DNA of 64,000 nt from Burkholderiales bacterium (GCA_028868855.1 JAGWTR010000007.1:124001-188000), one strand, 5' to 3'. Shown: positions 27,833-37,645, numbered from the stretch's first letter. The notes: a model not told the origin generated them from the letters alone. Made by a program: numbers and translations.

Positions 27833-29684
27833 CCGATCGGGCCGCTCCGTGGACCAGGGCGTTCTGGCGCGGATGACGGATGCGCTGGCCCACCGCGGGC
27901 CGGATGGCGAGGGCTTTTTCATCGACCGCGAAATCGGCATGGGACACCGGCGCCTGAGCATCATTGACGTGGAGGGCGGCACGCAGCCCATCGGCAACGA
28001 GGACGAAACGCTCCAGGTCATCTTCAACGGCGAAATCTACAACTTCATCGAACTGCGCGCCGAACTCAAGGCCTTCGGTCACCAGTTCCGAACCGTGTCC
28101 GACACCGAGGTGATCGTCCACGCCTACGAACAGTGGGGAGAAGACTGCGTCAACCACTTCAATGGCATGTTCGCGTTCGCCATTTTCGACGGCGCGGACA
28201 GATCCGTGTTCCTGGCCCGCGACCACCTGGGCATCAAGCCGCTCTACGCCGCGCTGGTGGGCGATCAGCTCATCTTCGCCTCCGAGATCGGGGCGCTGCT
28301 CAAGCATCCGCGATGCCCCCGCGAGGTTGACATGGACGCGCTGGCCGAGCTGTTCACCTTTCGCTTCGTGCCGTCACCCAAGACCTTGTTCAGGGGCATC
28401 TTCAAGCTGCCGCCCGGCCACTGGATGCGCGTCGCGAAAGAAGACTTGCAGATCCGTCGATTCTGGAACTGCGTGCCAGAACAGCGGTCGAAATACTCGG
28501 AGCCCGACTTGATCGAGGAGTATCAGGCGCTGCTCGAAGATGCCGTGCGCCTGCAATTGCGCAGCGACGTTCCGCTTGGCCTCTTCCTGAGTTCGGGTGT
28601 CGACTCCAGCGCGCTGCTGGCCATCATGAGCCGCCACTCTCAGGCGCCGGTGCAAACCTTCACGATCGGATTCGAGGGTGGAGATAGCAGCAATGAGGTG
28701 GACGATGCCGCCGAAACCGCAAGGCGCTTCGGCGCCGAGCACCACTCGATGATGCTCAGCCACCGGGACTACATCGCCTACTTCGAGCGCTACATGCGCG
28801 ACATTGAAGAACCCGTGGCGCATGAGCCGGCGCCAGCGTTCTACTTCCTGGCACAGATGACCAGCCAGCGCGTCAAGGTCGCCTTGACCGGACAAGGTGC
28901 GGACGAACCATGGGCCGGATACGACCGCTATCTCGGCGTGAAGCTGTCGTCCCTCTATAGCCGCCTGCCAACGATGGTGACCGGGCAACTGGCATCGCTT
29001 ATCGGCAAGGTGCCGCTCCCGATGGAGCGCCTCAAGCGCGGCGTGGCTTCGCTCGCGGAGCCCGACATCCTCACCCGATTCACCAAGATCTACTCGTTTT
29101 TCAGCGCCGACATGAAAGCGCAACTCTACAGCGGCGCGCTCAAAGCGAGCTTTGAGAAAGCCCGCTTCGGCCCCAAGGAGGCACTGCGCAGGCTGCAAGC
29201 CGATGTTGAACATCTCGATCCGCTTACGCAGATGCTGTACATCGACACGCGCGCAAACCTGCCGGACGATCTGCTGATGGTCGCAGACAAGACCTCCATG
29301 GCCACGTCGCTCGAAGTCCGCGTGCCGTTCTTGGACCATCGCCTCGTCCGCTTCATCGAGAGCCTGCCGCCCGACCTCAAGCTCAGAGGCATGACCGGCA
29401 AGTACCTGCACAAGAAGGCGATGACCAAGTGGCTGCCGCCCGAGACCGTCTATCGCAAGAAAAAGGGCTTCGCCCACCCGGTGGCCGACTGGTTGCGCGG
29501 GCCGATGAAGTCCCTCGTCGATGACTGCCTGCTGAGCAGCGACTCATACATGCCGCGCTACTTCGATCAGGGCTACATACGGCAGCTCGTCACGCGGCAT
29601 CAGGATGGCAAGGAGCAGTTCATGAGGCACATCTACTTGCTGGTGTCCCTGGAGCTTTGGCACCGCACCTTCATCAGCCGATAG
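27807..29684 (+). CDS. asnB: Glutamine-hydrolysing asparagine synthase-type amidotransferase
   Basis: A 625-residue two-domain enzyme. It begins MCGICGIFDRSG, with Cys2 as the class II glutaminase nucleophile, and the glutaminase domain runs to about residue 190. The synthetase domain has the PP-loop LSSGVDSSALLAIM near residue 260. Length and order match AsnB. In polysaccharide loci such paralogues often amidate a uronic acid of the glycan rather than aspartate. The presence of a probable diacetamido-uronate pathway at 6369-9086 makes this attractive here, though it is an inference. Confidence 0.85.
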   Translation: MCGICGIFDRSGRSVDQGVLARMTDALAHRGPDGEGFFIDREIGMGHRRLSIIDVEGGTQPIGNEDETLQVIFNGEIYNFIELRAELKAFGHQFRTVSDTEVIVHAYEQWGEDCVNHFNGMFAFAIFDGADRSVFLARDHLGIKPLYAALVGDQLIFASEIGALLKHPRCPREVDMDALAELFTFRFVPSPKTLFRGIFKLPPGHWMRVAKEDLQIRRFWNCVPEQRSKYSEPDLIEEYQALLEDAVRLQLRSDVPLGLFLSSGVDSSALLAIMSRHSQAPVQTFTIGFEGGDSSNEVDDAAETARRFGAEHHSMMLSHRDYIAYFERYMRDIEEPVAHEPAPAFYFLAQMTSQRVKVALTGQGADEPWAGYDRYLGVKLSSLYSRLPTMVTGQLASLIGKVPLPMERLKRGVASLAEPDILTRFTKIYSFFSADMKAQLYSGALKASFEKARFGPKEALRRLQADVEHLDPLTQMLYIDTRANLPDDLLMVADKTSMATSLEVRVPFLDHRLVRFIESLPPDLKLRGMTGKYLHKKAMTKWLPPETVYRKKKGFAHPVADWLRGPMKSLVDDCLLSSDSYMPRYFDQGYIRQLVTRHQDGKEQFMRHIYLLVSLELWHRTFISR

Positions 29685-29694
29685 GAGATCGGAC

Positions 29695-30654
29695 ATGGAC
29701 CTCTCGATCATCATCGTCAATTGGAATTCAAAGGATTACCTGGCCAAGGCGATCAGCTCGATCTTCGCCGCCACGAGATCAATGTCGTTCGAGGTCCTGG
29801 TCATCGACTCCGGCTCCTTCGATGGTTGTGCCGAGATGCTGCAAACCACCCACCCCGATGTGGTCTTCATCCAAAGCCGGCACAACCTCGGCTTCGCGGC
29901 GGCCAACAACGCAGCGTTCAGAGCCGCGCGCGGGCGGATCATCCTCTTCTTGAATCCGGACACGGAGATCCTGGGCAACGCCATTGAGCAGCTGTACAGC
30001 CGTCTGACCGGCATGCCCCAAGCGGGCATCGTCGGCCCCAAGCTGCTCAACAGCGACGGCTCGGTTCAGGACACGTGCGTGCGCGCCTTCCCGACCATCC
30101 TGAATCAGTTCCTCGACTCCGACTTGCTGCGCACCCGCTTCCCGCAAGCCGCCTTGTGGGGCAAGCAGACGCTGTCCGTGCAAACCGATCTACCGATGAA
30201 GGTAGAGGCCGTCTCCGGGGCCTGTCTCATGATCAAACGCTCGGTGTTTGAAGCCGTCGGTCTGTTCAGCACCGACTACTTCATGTACGCCGAGGACATG
30301 GACCTTTGCCTCAAGACCAGCAGAGCGGGCTTCAGCGCGTACTACGTCCCCACCGCCGTCGTGGTCCACCACGGCGGTGCGAGCAGCGCACAAGCGCCAG
30401 CGAATACCTTCTCGGCTGTCATGGCCCTGGAATCGCAGTGGCGCTTCTTCCGCAAGACTCGTTCATGGCATTACGCCGCGCTGTATCGCGCCGCCATGTT
30501 CAGCGCTGCGGTGTTGCGCGTGAGTGCCCTGGCGCTTGCGTGGCCCATGCGAGGCCTGCACAACCGGAACTGGCGGGGCGCACAGGCGTTGCGCAAGTGG
30601 ATGGCCCGATTGCGCTGGGCACTTGGCGGCGAGCGCTGGGTGCGCAACTACTGA
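29695..30654 (+). CDS. Family 2 glycosyltransferase (rhamnosyltransferase-like)
   Basis: A 319-residue GT2 enzyme starting MDLSIIIVNWNSKDYLAKAI. It has NLGFAAANNAAFRAARG, the DxD motif in LFLNPDTEI at about residues 83-91 and the conserved VSGACLMIKRSVFEAVG with FMYAEDMDLCLK, which contains the catalytic base region. This pattern is typical of WbbL-type rhamnosyltransferases. A GGAG ribosome binding site precedes the ATG, 10 bp after the asnB stop. Confidence 0.84.
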   Translation: MDLSIIIVNWNSKDYLAKAISSIFAATRSMSFEVLVIDSGSFDGCAEMLQTTHPDVVFIQSRHNLGFAAANNAAFRAARGRIILFLNPDTEILGNAIEQLYSRLTGMPQAGIVGPKLLNSDGSVQDTCVRAFPTILNQFLDSDLLRTRFPQAALWGKQTLSVQTDLPMKVEAVSGACLMIKRSVFEAVGLFSTDYFMYAEDMDLCLKTSRAGFSAYYVPTAVVVHHGGASSAQAPANTFSAVMALESQWRFFRKTRSWHYAALYRAAMFSAAVLRVSALALAWPMRGLHNRNWRGAQALRKWMARLRWALGGERWVRNY

Positions 30655-30718
30655 AAGCGCGTGCGCCCCCGTTTGACACGTTCCAGCCCCCCAACCACCC
30701 GACCGACGGAGCCGCCAA

Positions 30719-31402
30719 TTGAACGTTCAGCTGCTGACCTCGAAACTCTTGCGCACCTTGCGCGAGGACGGCGTCCAGACGACCTGTCGGCGCGCCATGG
30801 CGCATATCTCGCGCCGGCGAACGGCTGAGGAGCCGGCGGACGAATTCGATCGTCTGCATGGCACCGACACAGGCGGCCGGGAGCCGCTGTGGAAGCTCAG
30901 CATCGGCTCGCCCAACGCCAGATTCGGCGAACGCTACGAGGCCACCACCGCAGAAGAGCTCACGGCGGCGCTCGACTTCCTGAGTGAAGACCTGCGCAAC
31001 TTCACCTTCATTGATCTGGGTTGCGGAAAAGGGCGAACGCTCCTGGTCGCGTCGGAACGCGGATTCAAACGCGTCATCGGCGTGGAGTTCGCTCGGGAGT
31101 TGGCGGACACCGCCGCGCGCAACCTGGAACGGCGCCAGGCCGTCAACGCGATCGTTCTTCACGCCGACGCCGGCGACTTCGACTTTCCAGACGACGACCT
31201 GGTTTTGTATATGTACAACCCGTTTTCCGAAGTAGTGGTTCACCAGATGCTGAGCCGGCTGCGCGCCAGCGCCGCAAAGAAGCGCTACGTGATCTACAAG
31301 GCTCCGCGCTGCGCCGACGTTTTGGACGCCAGCGGCTTTCTTCAGCGCCATGGCCAGCCTGCGGCGGCGCCGCACATGGAAGTGTGGCGAGGCCACGCCT
31401 GA
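30719..31402 (+). CDS. Class I SAM-dependent methyltransferase
   Basis: A 227-residue protein. The SAM-binding motif I is FIDLGCGKGRTLLVAS near residue 99, followed by VIGVEFARELADTAARN and the motif IV segment DDLVLYMYNPFSE. Likely O-methylates a sugar of the glycan or an intermediate. The start is TTG 30719 with no strong ribosome binding site, which is unusual in this operon. The 64-bp gap upstream is the first real gap after a long overlapping series. Confidence 0.75.
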   Translation: MNVQLLTSKLLRTLREDGVQTTCRRAMAHISRRRTAEEPADEFDRLHGTDTGGREPLWKLSIGSPNARFGERYEATTAEELTAALDFLSEDLRNFTFIDLGCGKGRTLLVASERGFKRVIGVEFARELADTAARNLERRQAVNAIVLHADAGDFDFPDDDLVLYMYNPFSEVVVHQMLSRLRASAAKKRYVIYKAPRCADVLDASGFLQRHGQPAAAPHMEVWRGHA

Positions 31403-31429
31403 TCATTCCAATCACCCAAGGACGGCACC

Positions 31430-32680
31430 ATGAACATCTGGTCGATTCGTACGTTGCAGGGTCTCGACAGCGTGCGCGCCCATTGGGAGCAATGGCAGAG
31501 CCATACCAACCACGACTTCGCCCAATTTGAATTGGTTTGCCAGCTGCGTCCGGAAGTGGAGAGCCCGTTCGTCACCGTTATCGAACGTGATGGGCAGCCC
31601 AGAACTTTGCTGGCCGGCAGGCTCGAACGGACCATGTTCGCACCCACCATCGGTTACCTCACGCCCATTCGCATCCCAGCGACGATGCTCTCGGTGATCC
31701 ACCAGGGCGTGGTGGGGCCGCTGGATGACGAGGCCGCCGTTCAATCGATTCGCTATCTGCGCTCGCTGCTGCACGAGGGCGTCGCCGACGCGGTGGCGTT
31801 CCATCACCTGCCGGAGCATTCACCCCTGCTCAAGGCCATTCAACGCGACCGCACCGCCCGGCTCCAGGAGAGGACACCCAGGTGGTCCACGCACCGCGAG
31901 ATGCTGCTGCCCGCTCCGGGCGCGAGCATTGAGCAACTGCTGAGGGCCAAGCATCGCACCCGAATACGAAAGCTGCGCAAGGAACTCGAGGCCGCCTTTC
32001 CAAAGCGCGTCGCGTGGACCTGGCTGACCCAGTTCGATAACATCCCGGCCCTCTGTACACGCCTGGAGAAAGTCGCATCTCGAACCTATCAGCGCGGGCT
32101 GGGAGCAGGCTTCTTCGACAACGAGGAATTCAGGCGCCGGCTTGAGCTGTTCGCCCGCCGCAAGCAGTTGCGCGTGCAAATGCTGGAGATCGACGGACAA
32201 GCCCGGGCATTCTGGTTCGGCACCGTCTATGCAGGCGTCTTCCACTCCTCGGAAACCGGCTACGACCCCGATCTGCGCGCCTTTGAAGTCGGTACCCTCA
32301 TGTTCATCAAGATGGTTGATGAGCTGGCGCGCGAGGGCGTCGTGCGATTGGACTTCGGCCTTGGGGACGCCCAATACAAAGAACGTTTCGGCGATCGAAG
32401 CTGGCGCGAAACCCCCGTGTGGCTGTTCGCCCCGACCGCCAAGGGCGTGACCTTGATGCTGTTGCTCAAAGCGTCCTTGCTGCTGGACGGCGCCGCACGG
32501 CGCATCGTGGCGCGTGTCGGCCTGACGGACAAGATCAAGAGCGCATGGCGACGCCGCCTCGACAAGGGCGATTCAGCGTTGCCCGAGATCCCGGGGCCCT
32601 ACGGCACCTCCCCCACCTCTCGAACTGCTGCCGATCCAGGCACGGCCCTCCCGATCACCCACGCGAAGGACAGACCATGA
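31430..32680 (+). CDS. CelD/FemAB-like GNAT acyltransferase
   Basis: A 416-residue protein of the CelD/BcsL acetyltransferase type found in EPS loci. The second GNAT repeat is recognisable: LRAKHRTRIRKLRKELE at about residue 175, RTYQRGLGAGFFDNEEFRRR, then FWFGTVYAGVFHSSETGYDP and VVRLDFGLGDAQYKERFGD. Known or proposed role of the family: acyl or aminoacyl transfer onto polysaccharide or its precursors. ATG 31430 lies 27 bp after the methyltransferase. The stop overlaps the next gene start (ATGA). Confidence 0.75.
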   Translation: MNIWSIRTLQGLDSVRAHWEQWQSHTNHDFAQFELVCQLRPEVESPFVTVIERDGQPRTLLAGRLERTMFAPTIGYLTPIRIPATMLSVIHQGVVGPLDDEAAVQSIRYLRSLLHEGVADAVAFHHLPEHSPLLKAIQRDRTARLQERTPRWSTHREMLLPAPGASIEQLLRAKHRTRIRKLRKELEAAFPKRVAWTWLTQFDNIPALCTRLEKVASRTYQRGLGAGFFDNEEFRRRLELFARRKQLRVQMLEIDGQARAFWFGTVYAGVFHSSETGYDPDLRAFEVGTLMFIKMVDELAREGVVRLDFGLGDAQYKERFGDRSWRETPVWLFAPTAKGVTLMLLLKASLLLDGAARRIVARVGLTDKIKSAWRRRLDKGDSALPEIPGPYGTSPTSRTAADPGTALPITHAKDRP

Positions 32681-33798
32681 CCACACAGCTGAAGATTCTC
32701 ATCGTGGCCGGGGCGCGGCCCAATTTCATGAAAGTGGCGCCCATCATTCACGAGATTCGCAAGCGTGTTGAGAACGGCCATGCGGGGCTGGAGTACCGCC
32801 TGGTTCATACCGGCCAGCACTATGACCAGGCCATGTCGGACGTCTTCTTCGACGATCTCGGCATTCCCGCGCCGGGCATCAACCTCGGCGTGGGTTCGGG
32901 CTCTCACGCCGTGCAGACCGCCAACGTGATGACCAGCTTCGAACCTGTCTGCGAAGCCGAGCGCCCCTCCTGGGTGGTCGTGGTCGGCGACATCAACTCA
33001 ACTCTCGCATGCACCCTCGTCTGCGCCAAGATGGGCATCAAGGTTGCGCACGTCGAAGCCGGCTTGCGCAGTTTCGACCGAGGCATGCCCGAAGAGATCA
33101 ACCGGATCGTCACCGATGCGCTGGCCGATCTTCTGCTCACGCCGTCCGCCGACGGAGATGTCAACCTCAAGCGCGAGGGCATCCCGGAGTCGAAAATCAG
33201 GCTGGTCGGCAACGTGATGATCGACGCGCTGGTGGCGAACCTCGCGCAGGCGCGAGCATCGGAACTTCCGCACCGCCTTCATGTTGAGCCTCAAGGCTAC
33301 GTCTACGTCACGCTGCATCGCCCTTCCAATGTGGACGACGAGTCCAGCCTGCGCGGCATCATGCGGGCGCTCGACACGCTGGCACGGCGCATCCCGGTGG
33401 TCTTTCCCGTCCACCCTCGAACGCGCGGGATGCTCGAGCGCATCGGGCATGAGTCCGATGGCCACTCTGCATTGAGGCTGATCGAGCCTGTCGGCTATCA
33501 CGACTCGCTGTGGCTGACCGAACACGCGAAATTCATTCTCACTGATTCGGGTGGCATCCAGGAGGAGTCCACCTACCTGCGCACGCCCTGCCTGACCCTG
33601 AGGCCCAACACCGAGAGGCCCGTCACGATCGAAGTCGGCACGAATCGCCTCACGCGGCTCGATCGGCTGGCAAGCGACGTGGAGGACCTGATGCAGGACA
33701 AGCCCCCCCGTGGCCGCATACCTGATTACTGGGATGGACGGGCAGCTGAGCGCATCGTTGACGCTCTGCTGGAGCACGTCGGGCCGAGCTTTCATTAG
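32677..33798 (+). CDS. Non-hydrolysing UDP-GlcNAc 2-epimerase family (WecB/WbpI-like)
   Basis: A 373-residue GT-B-fold epimerase. Signatures: LIVAGARPNFMKVAPIIHEI, VHTGQHYDQAMSDVFF, VVVGDINSTLACTLVC, VAHVEAGLRSFDRGMPEE with INRIVTDALAD, and FILTDSGGIQEESTYLRTPC. WecB makes UDP-ManNAc. The homologous WbpI epimerises UDP-2,3-diacetamido-glucuronate to the manno form, which would fit the WbpB/D/E-like genes at 6369-9086. Sequence inspection alone cannot separate the two. Start coupled to the upstream stop. Confidence 0.85.
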   Translation: MTTQLKILIVAGARPNFMKVAPIIHEIRKRVENGHAGLEYRLVHTGQHYDQAMSDVFFDDLGIPAPGINLGVGSGSHAVQTANVMTSFEPVCEAERPSWVVVVGDINSTLACTLVCAKMGIKVAHVEAGLRSFDRGMPEEINRIVTDALADLLLTPSADGDVNLKREGIPESKIRLVGNVMIDALVANLAQARASELPHRLHVEPQGYVYVTLHRPSNVDDESSLRGIMRALDTLARRIPVVFPVHPRTRGMLERIGHESDGHSALRLIEPVGYHDSLWLTEHAKFILTDSGGIQEESTYLRTPCLTLRPNTERPVTIEVGTNRLTRLDRLASDVEDLMQDKPPRGRIPDYWDGRAAERIVDALLEHVGPSFH

Positions 33799-33810
33799 CA
33801 GCGGATCAAC

Positions 33811-35127
33811 ATGAGCAAGCTCGCGATCGCACTCCTGGTCATCGCCTCGATCGCCTTGTTGGCGGCCCCGCGGCGCTGGGCCGCGCTGCCTTTGCTGGTC
33901 GGAGGCTGCTACCTGCCATCGGGCCTCGGCATGGAGCTGGGGCCGTTCAACATGTACCCGCTTCGCTGGCTGCTGGCCTGCGCGCTCATCAGGATCACCC
34001 TCCGAGGCGAACGGGCGCGCAACCGCATGCACGGCCTGGACTGGATGATGTGGCTGTGGGCGGCGGCGGCGCTGATGAGCAGCTTCTTTTACGCCGACGT
34101 CGGCGCCACGCTGATCAACCGCCTGGGGCTCGTGTACACCGCCTGCGCCACGTACTTCGTGTTTCGCGCGCTCTGCCAATCCGAGGAGGATGTGGTCACG
34201 CTATGTCGCATCACCGCCTATGTGCTGACCCCAATTGCGCTGGCCATGCTCTACGAGAGGCTGACCGGCCACAACCTCTTTTCCGCCTTCGGCGGGATCA
34301 ATGAGGTCTCCGAGGTCCGTGCCGGGACGATACGCGCGCAAGGCCCCTTTGCCCATTCGATCCTGGCCGGATCCGTCGGAGCCGTATCCCTGCCGTTGAT
34401 GGCCGTGCTCTGGAAGCCCTACCGAATGGCTTCCATCCTCGGCATTGCCGCCTGTTTGACGATGGTCTATTCCACGGCTTCAAGCGGCCCGATCATGAGC
34501 ACCGGCTTCGCCATCCTGGCCCTGCTCATGTGGCCCTGGCGCCGCCACATGCGTCTGATGCGCTGGACGGCGCTCCTCGGCTACATCGCGCTGAACCGCG
34601 TGATGAACGCACCCGCGTACTACCTACTCGCGCGCATCGACCTGACTGGCAGCAGCACCAGCTGGCACAGGGCGGCGCTGATCGACGCCGCCATCGATCA
34701 CATCTCCGAGTGGTGGCTCGCCGGCACGAGCCACACCAGGGGCTGGATGCCCTACGGCGTGCCTTGGAGCGCGAATCATGCCGATATCACGAACTACTAC
34801 CTGCGCATGGGTGTCGACGGCGGGCTGCCGCTCATGCTGCTGTTCATCGCCGTCCTCGCCAAAGGTTTTTCCTGTGTGGGCCGGGCCCTGCGACAACAGC
34901 AAAGCGACACCCCTTCGCGCGTGCCCTTTGTCGCGTGGGCGCTCGGCTCCTCGCTGTTCGCTCACGCGGCCACGTTCCTCGCGGTCTCGTACTTCGATCA
35001 GTCCGTCGTATTCCTCTATGTGACGCTCGCCGCCATGGGCTCAAGCGCCTTGAGCGAGGCTCCCTTGCCCGTCCAAAGCGCTCCGTCCGAGAGTCCTCTG
35101 CTGGCGGAAACAGCTTGCTCAACATAA
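33811..35127 (+). CDS. O-antigen polymerase/ligase-like membrane protein (Wzy candidate)
   Basis: A 438-residue protein with about 10-12 predicted transmembrane helices and a large extracytoplasmic loop near the centre-right, containing ASSGPIMSTGFAILALL and, later, SHTRGWMPYGVPWSANHADI. This is the usual layout of Wzy polymerases and WaaL ligases, whose sequences diverge strongly. As the only such protein in a Wzx-containing cluster it is the best Wzy candidate. ATG follows the epimerase stop by 12 bp. Confidence 0.7.
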   Translation: MSKLAIALLVIASIALLAAPRRWAALPLLVGGCYLPSGLGMELGPFNMYPLRWLLACALIRITLRGERARNRMHGLDWMMWLWAAAALMSSFFYADVGATLINRLGLVYTACATYFVFRALCQSEEDVVTLCRITAYVLTPIALAMLYERLTGHNLFSAFGGINEVSEVRAGTIRAQGPFAHSILAGSVGAVSLPLMAVLWKPYRMASILGIAACLTMVYSTASSGPIMSTGFAILALLMWPWRRHMRLMRWTALLGYIALNRVMNAPAYYLLARIDLTGSSTSWHRAALIDAAIDHISEWWLAGTSHTRGWMPYGVPWSANHADITNYYLRMGVDGGLPLMLLFIAVLAKGFSCVGRALRQQQSDTPSRVPFVAWALGSSLFAHAATFLAVSYFDQSVVFLYVTLAAMGSSALSEAPLPVQSAPSESPLLAETACST

Positions 35128-35143
35128 CCCGAAAGGAAACGAC

Positions 35144-36583
35144 ATGACCTCCGCGCATGCGCTTGAGCACGAAGACCAGCCCAGGCTCCTGGCCGTCATC
35201 GCAAGCTACGGCGAAAGAAACGTCGAGTTGCTCAAGTCCATCATTGCCGACTATCGCGCAATGGCGCTTGATGTCCACATCGTCGTGCTGTCCAACGTTC
35301 CGAAAGATCTGGGCCCGGACGTGGAAGTCGCCGTCGGTCTGCCCAGCGAGAACCCATGGTCCCTGCCCTTCGCGCACAAGGCCGTGTTCGCCCGTGACGT
35401 GGACCAATACGACCTGTTTGCCTATTCAGAGGACGACATGGCCGTGACCGAACGCAACATCCGCGCATTCATGCGAGCCTCGGAGGAGTTGGCGCCCGAT
35501 GAGATCGCCGGATTCCTGCGCTACGAGGTGGACGCCTCGGGCGCATGGTCGCTGCCCGACGTGCACGGCGGATACCGCTGGAGGCCGGAGTCGGCCCGGC
35601 GACGGGGGAGCCACACCATCGCCGAGTTCACCAACGAGCACGCCGCGTTCTTCCTACTGACCCAGGCTCAGTTGCGCGCGATGGTCGCCGCCGATGGCTT
35701 TGTCCGTGAACCATACGAAGGCCGCTACGACATGCTCTGCACGGCCGCGACCGACCCCTACACCTCGTACGGCATGCGCAAGGTCATTTGCGTATCGGAG
35801 ATCGACGACTTCCTGATTCATCACCGCTCGAATCGATATGCGGGCAAGGTGGGGGTGTCGTTGGCCACGCTGCGCGACCAGATTCGCGCGCTGATGGACG
35901 TGGCCGATGGCCGCCGCCCCGCCAGCACCCCGTTCGCCGCGGAATCCCGCTGGCCGCACAGCGCGTGGGCCAAGAACCTGTATGAGCAGCCCAGCGCAGA
36001 TGTCCTGGCCATGGTGCCTCGCGATGCCCGCACGATCTTGTCGGTGGGCTGCGGCTGGGGAGCGACCGAAGCGCAATTGCTGGCCCGCCACGCCGCCGTC
36101 ACCGTCATACCGATCGACGCGATCGTCGGAGCGGTTGCTTCCGATCGAGGCCTGGATGTGGCCTGCGGGTCATTCGACGAATGCGTCGCGCGCCTGGGGA
36201 ACCGCACCTTCGACTGCGTGATCATCAACGACCTGCTCCACCTGCTGCCCGATCCGAGGCAGCTTGTGGAACACTGCTCGCGCTTCGTGCGTGCCGGCGG
36301 AACGCTGGTGGCGGGCGGACCGAACTTCGGTTCCCTGCGCGTGCTGGCCAAGCGAGCACTCAACCGGGGCGGCTATCGAAAGCTGCGCTCCTTTCACGAC
36401 GGCGGAATCAACGCCGTGGGGCCCTCCACGCTCAAGCGCTACCTCAAGACCTCGGGACTCGAAGTGGCCGCGGTGCGCTGGCCCAACGCCCCCCCCATTC
36501 CAGAGATCGAGGGCAAGCTCGGCCGCTGGGGCGCGGCCGCATGGGTGCTGCAAGCCCGGCGCCAGACCGGGTACCGCGCATGA
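35144..36583 (+). CDS. Two-domain protein: GT-A-like N-terminus fused to class I methyltransferase
   Basis: A 479-residue protein. Residues about 12-250 resemble a glycosyltransferase-like domain: LLAVIASYGERNVELLKSII, LFAYSEDDMAVTERNIRAF with an acidic EDD cluster in the DxD position, and a C-terminal PYTSYGMRKVICVSEIDDFL. From about residue 280 a SAM methyltransferase follows, with ILSVGCGWGATEAQLLAR (motif I) and DCVIINDLLHLLPDPRQLVE. It could add and methylate a sugar in one polypeptide, or methylate the terminal residue to control chain length. Ribosome binding site AAGGAAA. Confidence 0.68.
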   Translation: MTSAHALEHEDQPRLLAVIASYGERNVELLKSIIADYRAMALDVHIVVLSNVPKDLGPDVEVAVGLPSENPWSLPFAHKAVFARDVDQYDLFAYSEDDMAVTERNIRAFMRASEELAPDEIAGFLRYEVDASGAWSLPDVHGGYRWRPESARRRGSHTIAEFTNEHAAFFLLTQAQLRAMVAADGFVREPYEGRYDMLCTAATDPYTSYGMRKVICVSEIDDFLIHHRSNRYAGKVGVSLATLRDQIRALMDVADGRRPASTPFAAESRWPHSAWAKNLYEQPSADVLAMVPRDARTILSVGCGWGATEAQLLARHAAVTVIPIDAIVGAVASDRGLDVACGSFDECVARLGNRTFDCVIINDLLHLLPDPRQLVEHCSRFVRAGGTLVAGGPNFGSLRVLAKRALNRGGYRKLRSFHDGGINAVGPSTLKRYLKTSGLEVAAVRWPNAPPIPEIEGKLGRWGAAAWVLQARRQTGYRA

Positions 36584-36625
36584 ACACGCCCTGCCGTCGC
36601 TTCAACATTCATGGAGCCTGAAAAG

Positions 36626-37645
36626 ATGAGTTCGATTGACATCGTCGTACCTTGCTATCGCTACGGTCGCTACCTGCGCGGCTGCGTGCTGAGCGCGTTG
36701 AACCAGGGTGTGGAACACATTCGCGTCCTGATCCTGGACGATGCCTCCCCCGACGAAACGCCCGAGGTCGCCACCGCGCTCGCCCGGGAGGACTCGCGGG
36801 TGACCTACCGCCGTCATGCCGTGAACCAAGGGCATATCAGCACGTTCAATGAAGGCATCGACTGGACGAGCGCCGACTACATGCTCCTGCTCTCCGCCGA
36901 CGACTATCTGCTACCCGGCGCGCTGCAAAGAGCCATCGACCACATGGATGCCCACCCCGACGTCGGCATGTGCTTCGGTCAAGCGCTGGCCATGCATGGG
37001 GACGGCACGCTGCATCAGATCGAACTGGAGGCGGTCTCATCGGGTGAGCCGTCCGCCGTCGTCAGTGGCGCCGAATTCGTGCGCATGTGCGCTCGGGCCG
37101 GAACGAACAACATCGTGCCCACGCCCAGCGCCGTTATCAGGACGAATCTCCTCAAACGGCTGGGCGGATATCGACCCGACCTGCCACACGCCGGCGATAT
37201 GGAAATGTGGCTGCGCGTTGCCGCGCATGCCCCGATCGGCATTCTGTACACCAACCAGGCGGTGTATCGCCGGCACGGCGCGAACATGTCCAGCGCATAC
37301 CTCCAAGACCACAGCCTGTCGGATCTCCAGCAGCGCAAGGTGGCCATCGACGCCTTTCGGGATATTTGCCGCACGTCCGCGCCCGAAATGCTGCGCGTAT
37401 ACCAGAGCCTCCTGCCGCCCATGGCGCTCGACGCGGTAGGCCACGCCAGCAGCGCATTCAACGCCAATCGGATGGAGCTCTGCCAACGCCTGTGCGACTT
37501 CGCCACGAGCGCGCACCCGGGTGTGCGGCGCAGCCCCGCCTGGCTGGCTCTGGCATGCAAGAAGCTGATGGGGCACCGCATGTCAACGGCGCTGCTGCCC
37601 ACTGTCACTCGCATTCGCGAGGCCCGCACATGGATCCACGGTTGA
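36626..37645 (+). CDS. Family 2 glycosyltransferase
   Basis: A 339-residue GT2 enzyme: MSSIDIVVPCYRYGRYLRGC, then VLILDDASPDETPEVATAL and LLLSADDYLLPGALQRAI, where ADD is the metal-binding motif near residue 95. LPHAGDMEMWLRVAAHAPIG supplies the acceptor/catalytic-base segment, and YRRHGANMSSAYL is typical of the family. ATG 36626 follows GGAGCC; a start at 36611 is also possible. One of four glycosyltransferases in the operon. Confidence 0.82.
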   Translation: MSSIDIVVPCYRYGRYLRGCVLSALNQGVEHIRVLILDDASPDETPEVATALAREDSRVTYRRHAVNQGHISTFNEGIDWTSADYMLLLSADDYLLPGALQRAIDHMDAHPDVGMCFGQALAMHGDGTLHQIELEAVSSGEPSAVVSGAEFVRMCARAGTNNIVPTPSAVIRTNLLKRLGGYRPDLPHAGDMEMWLRVAAHAPIGILYTNQAVYRRHGANMSSAYLQDHSLSDLQQRKVAIDAFRDICRTSAPEMLRVYQSLLPPMALDAVGHASSAFNANRMELCQRLCDFATSAHPGVRRSPAWLALACKKLMGHRMSTALLPTVTRIREARTWIHG

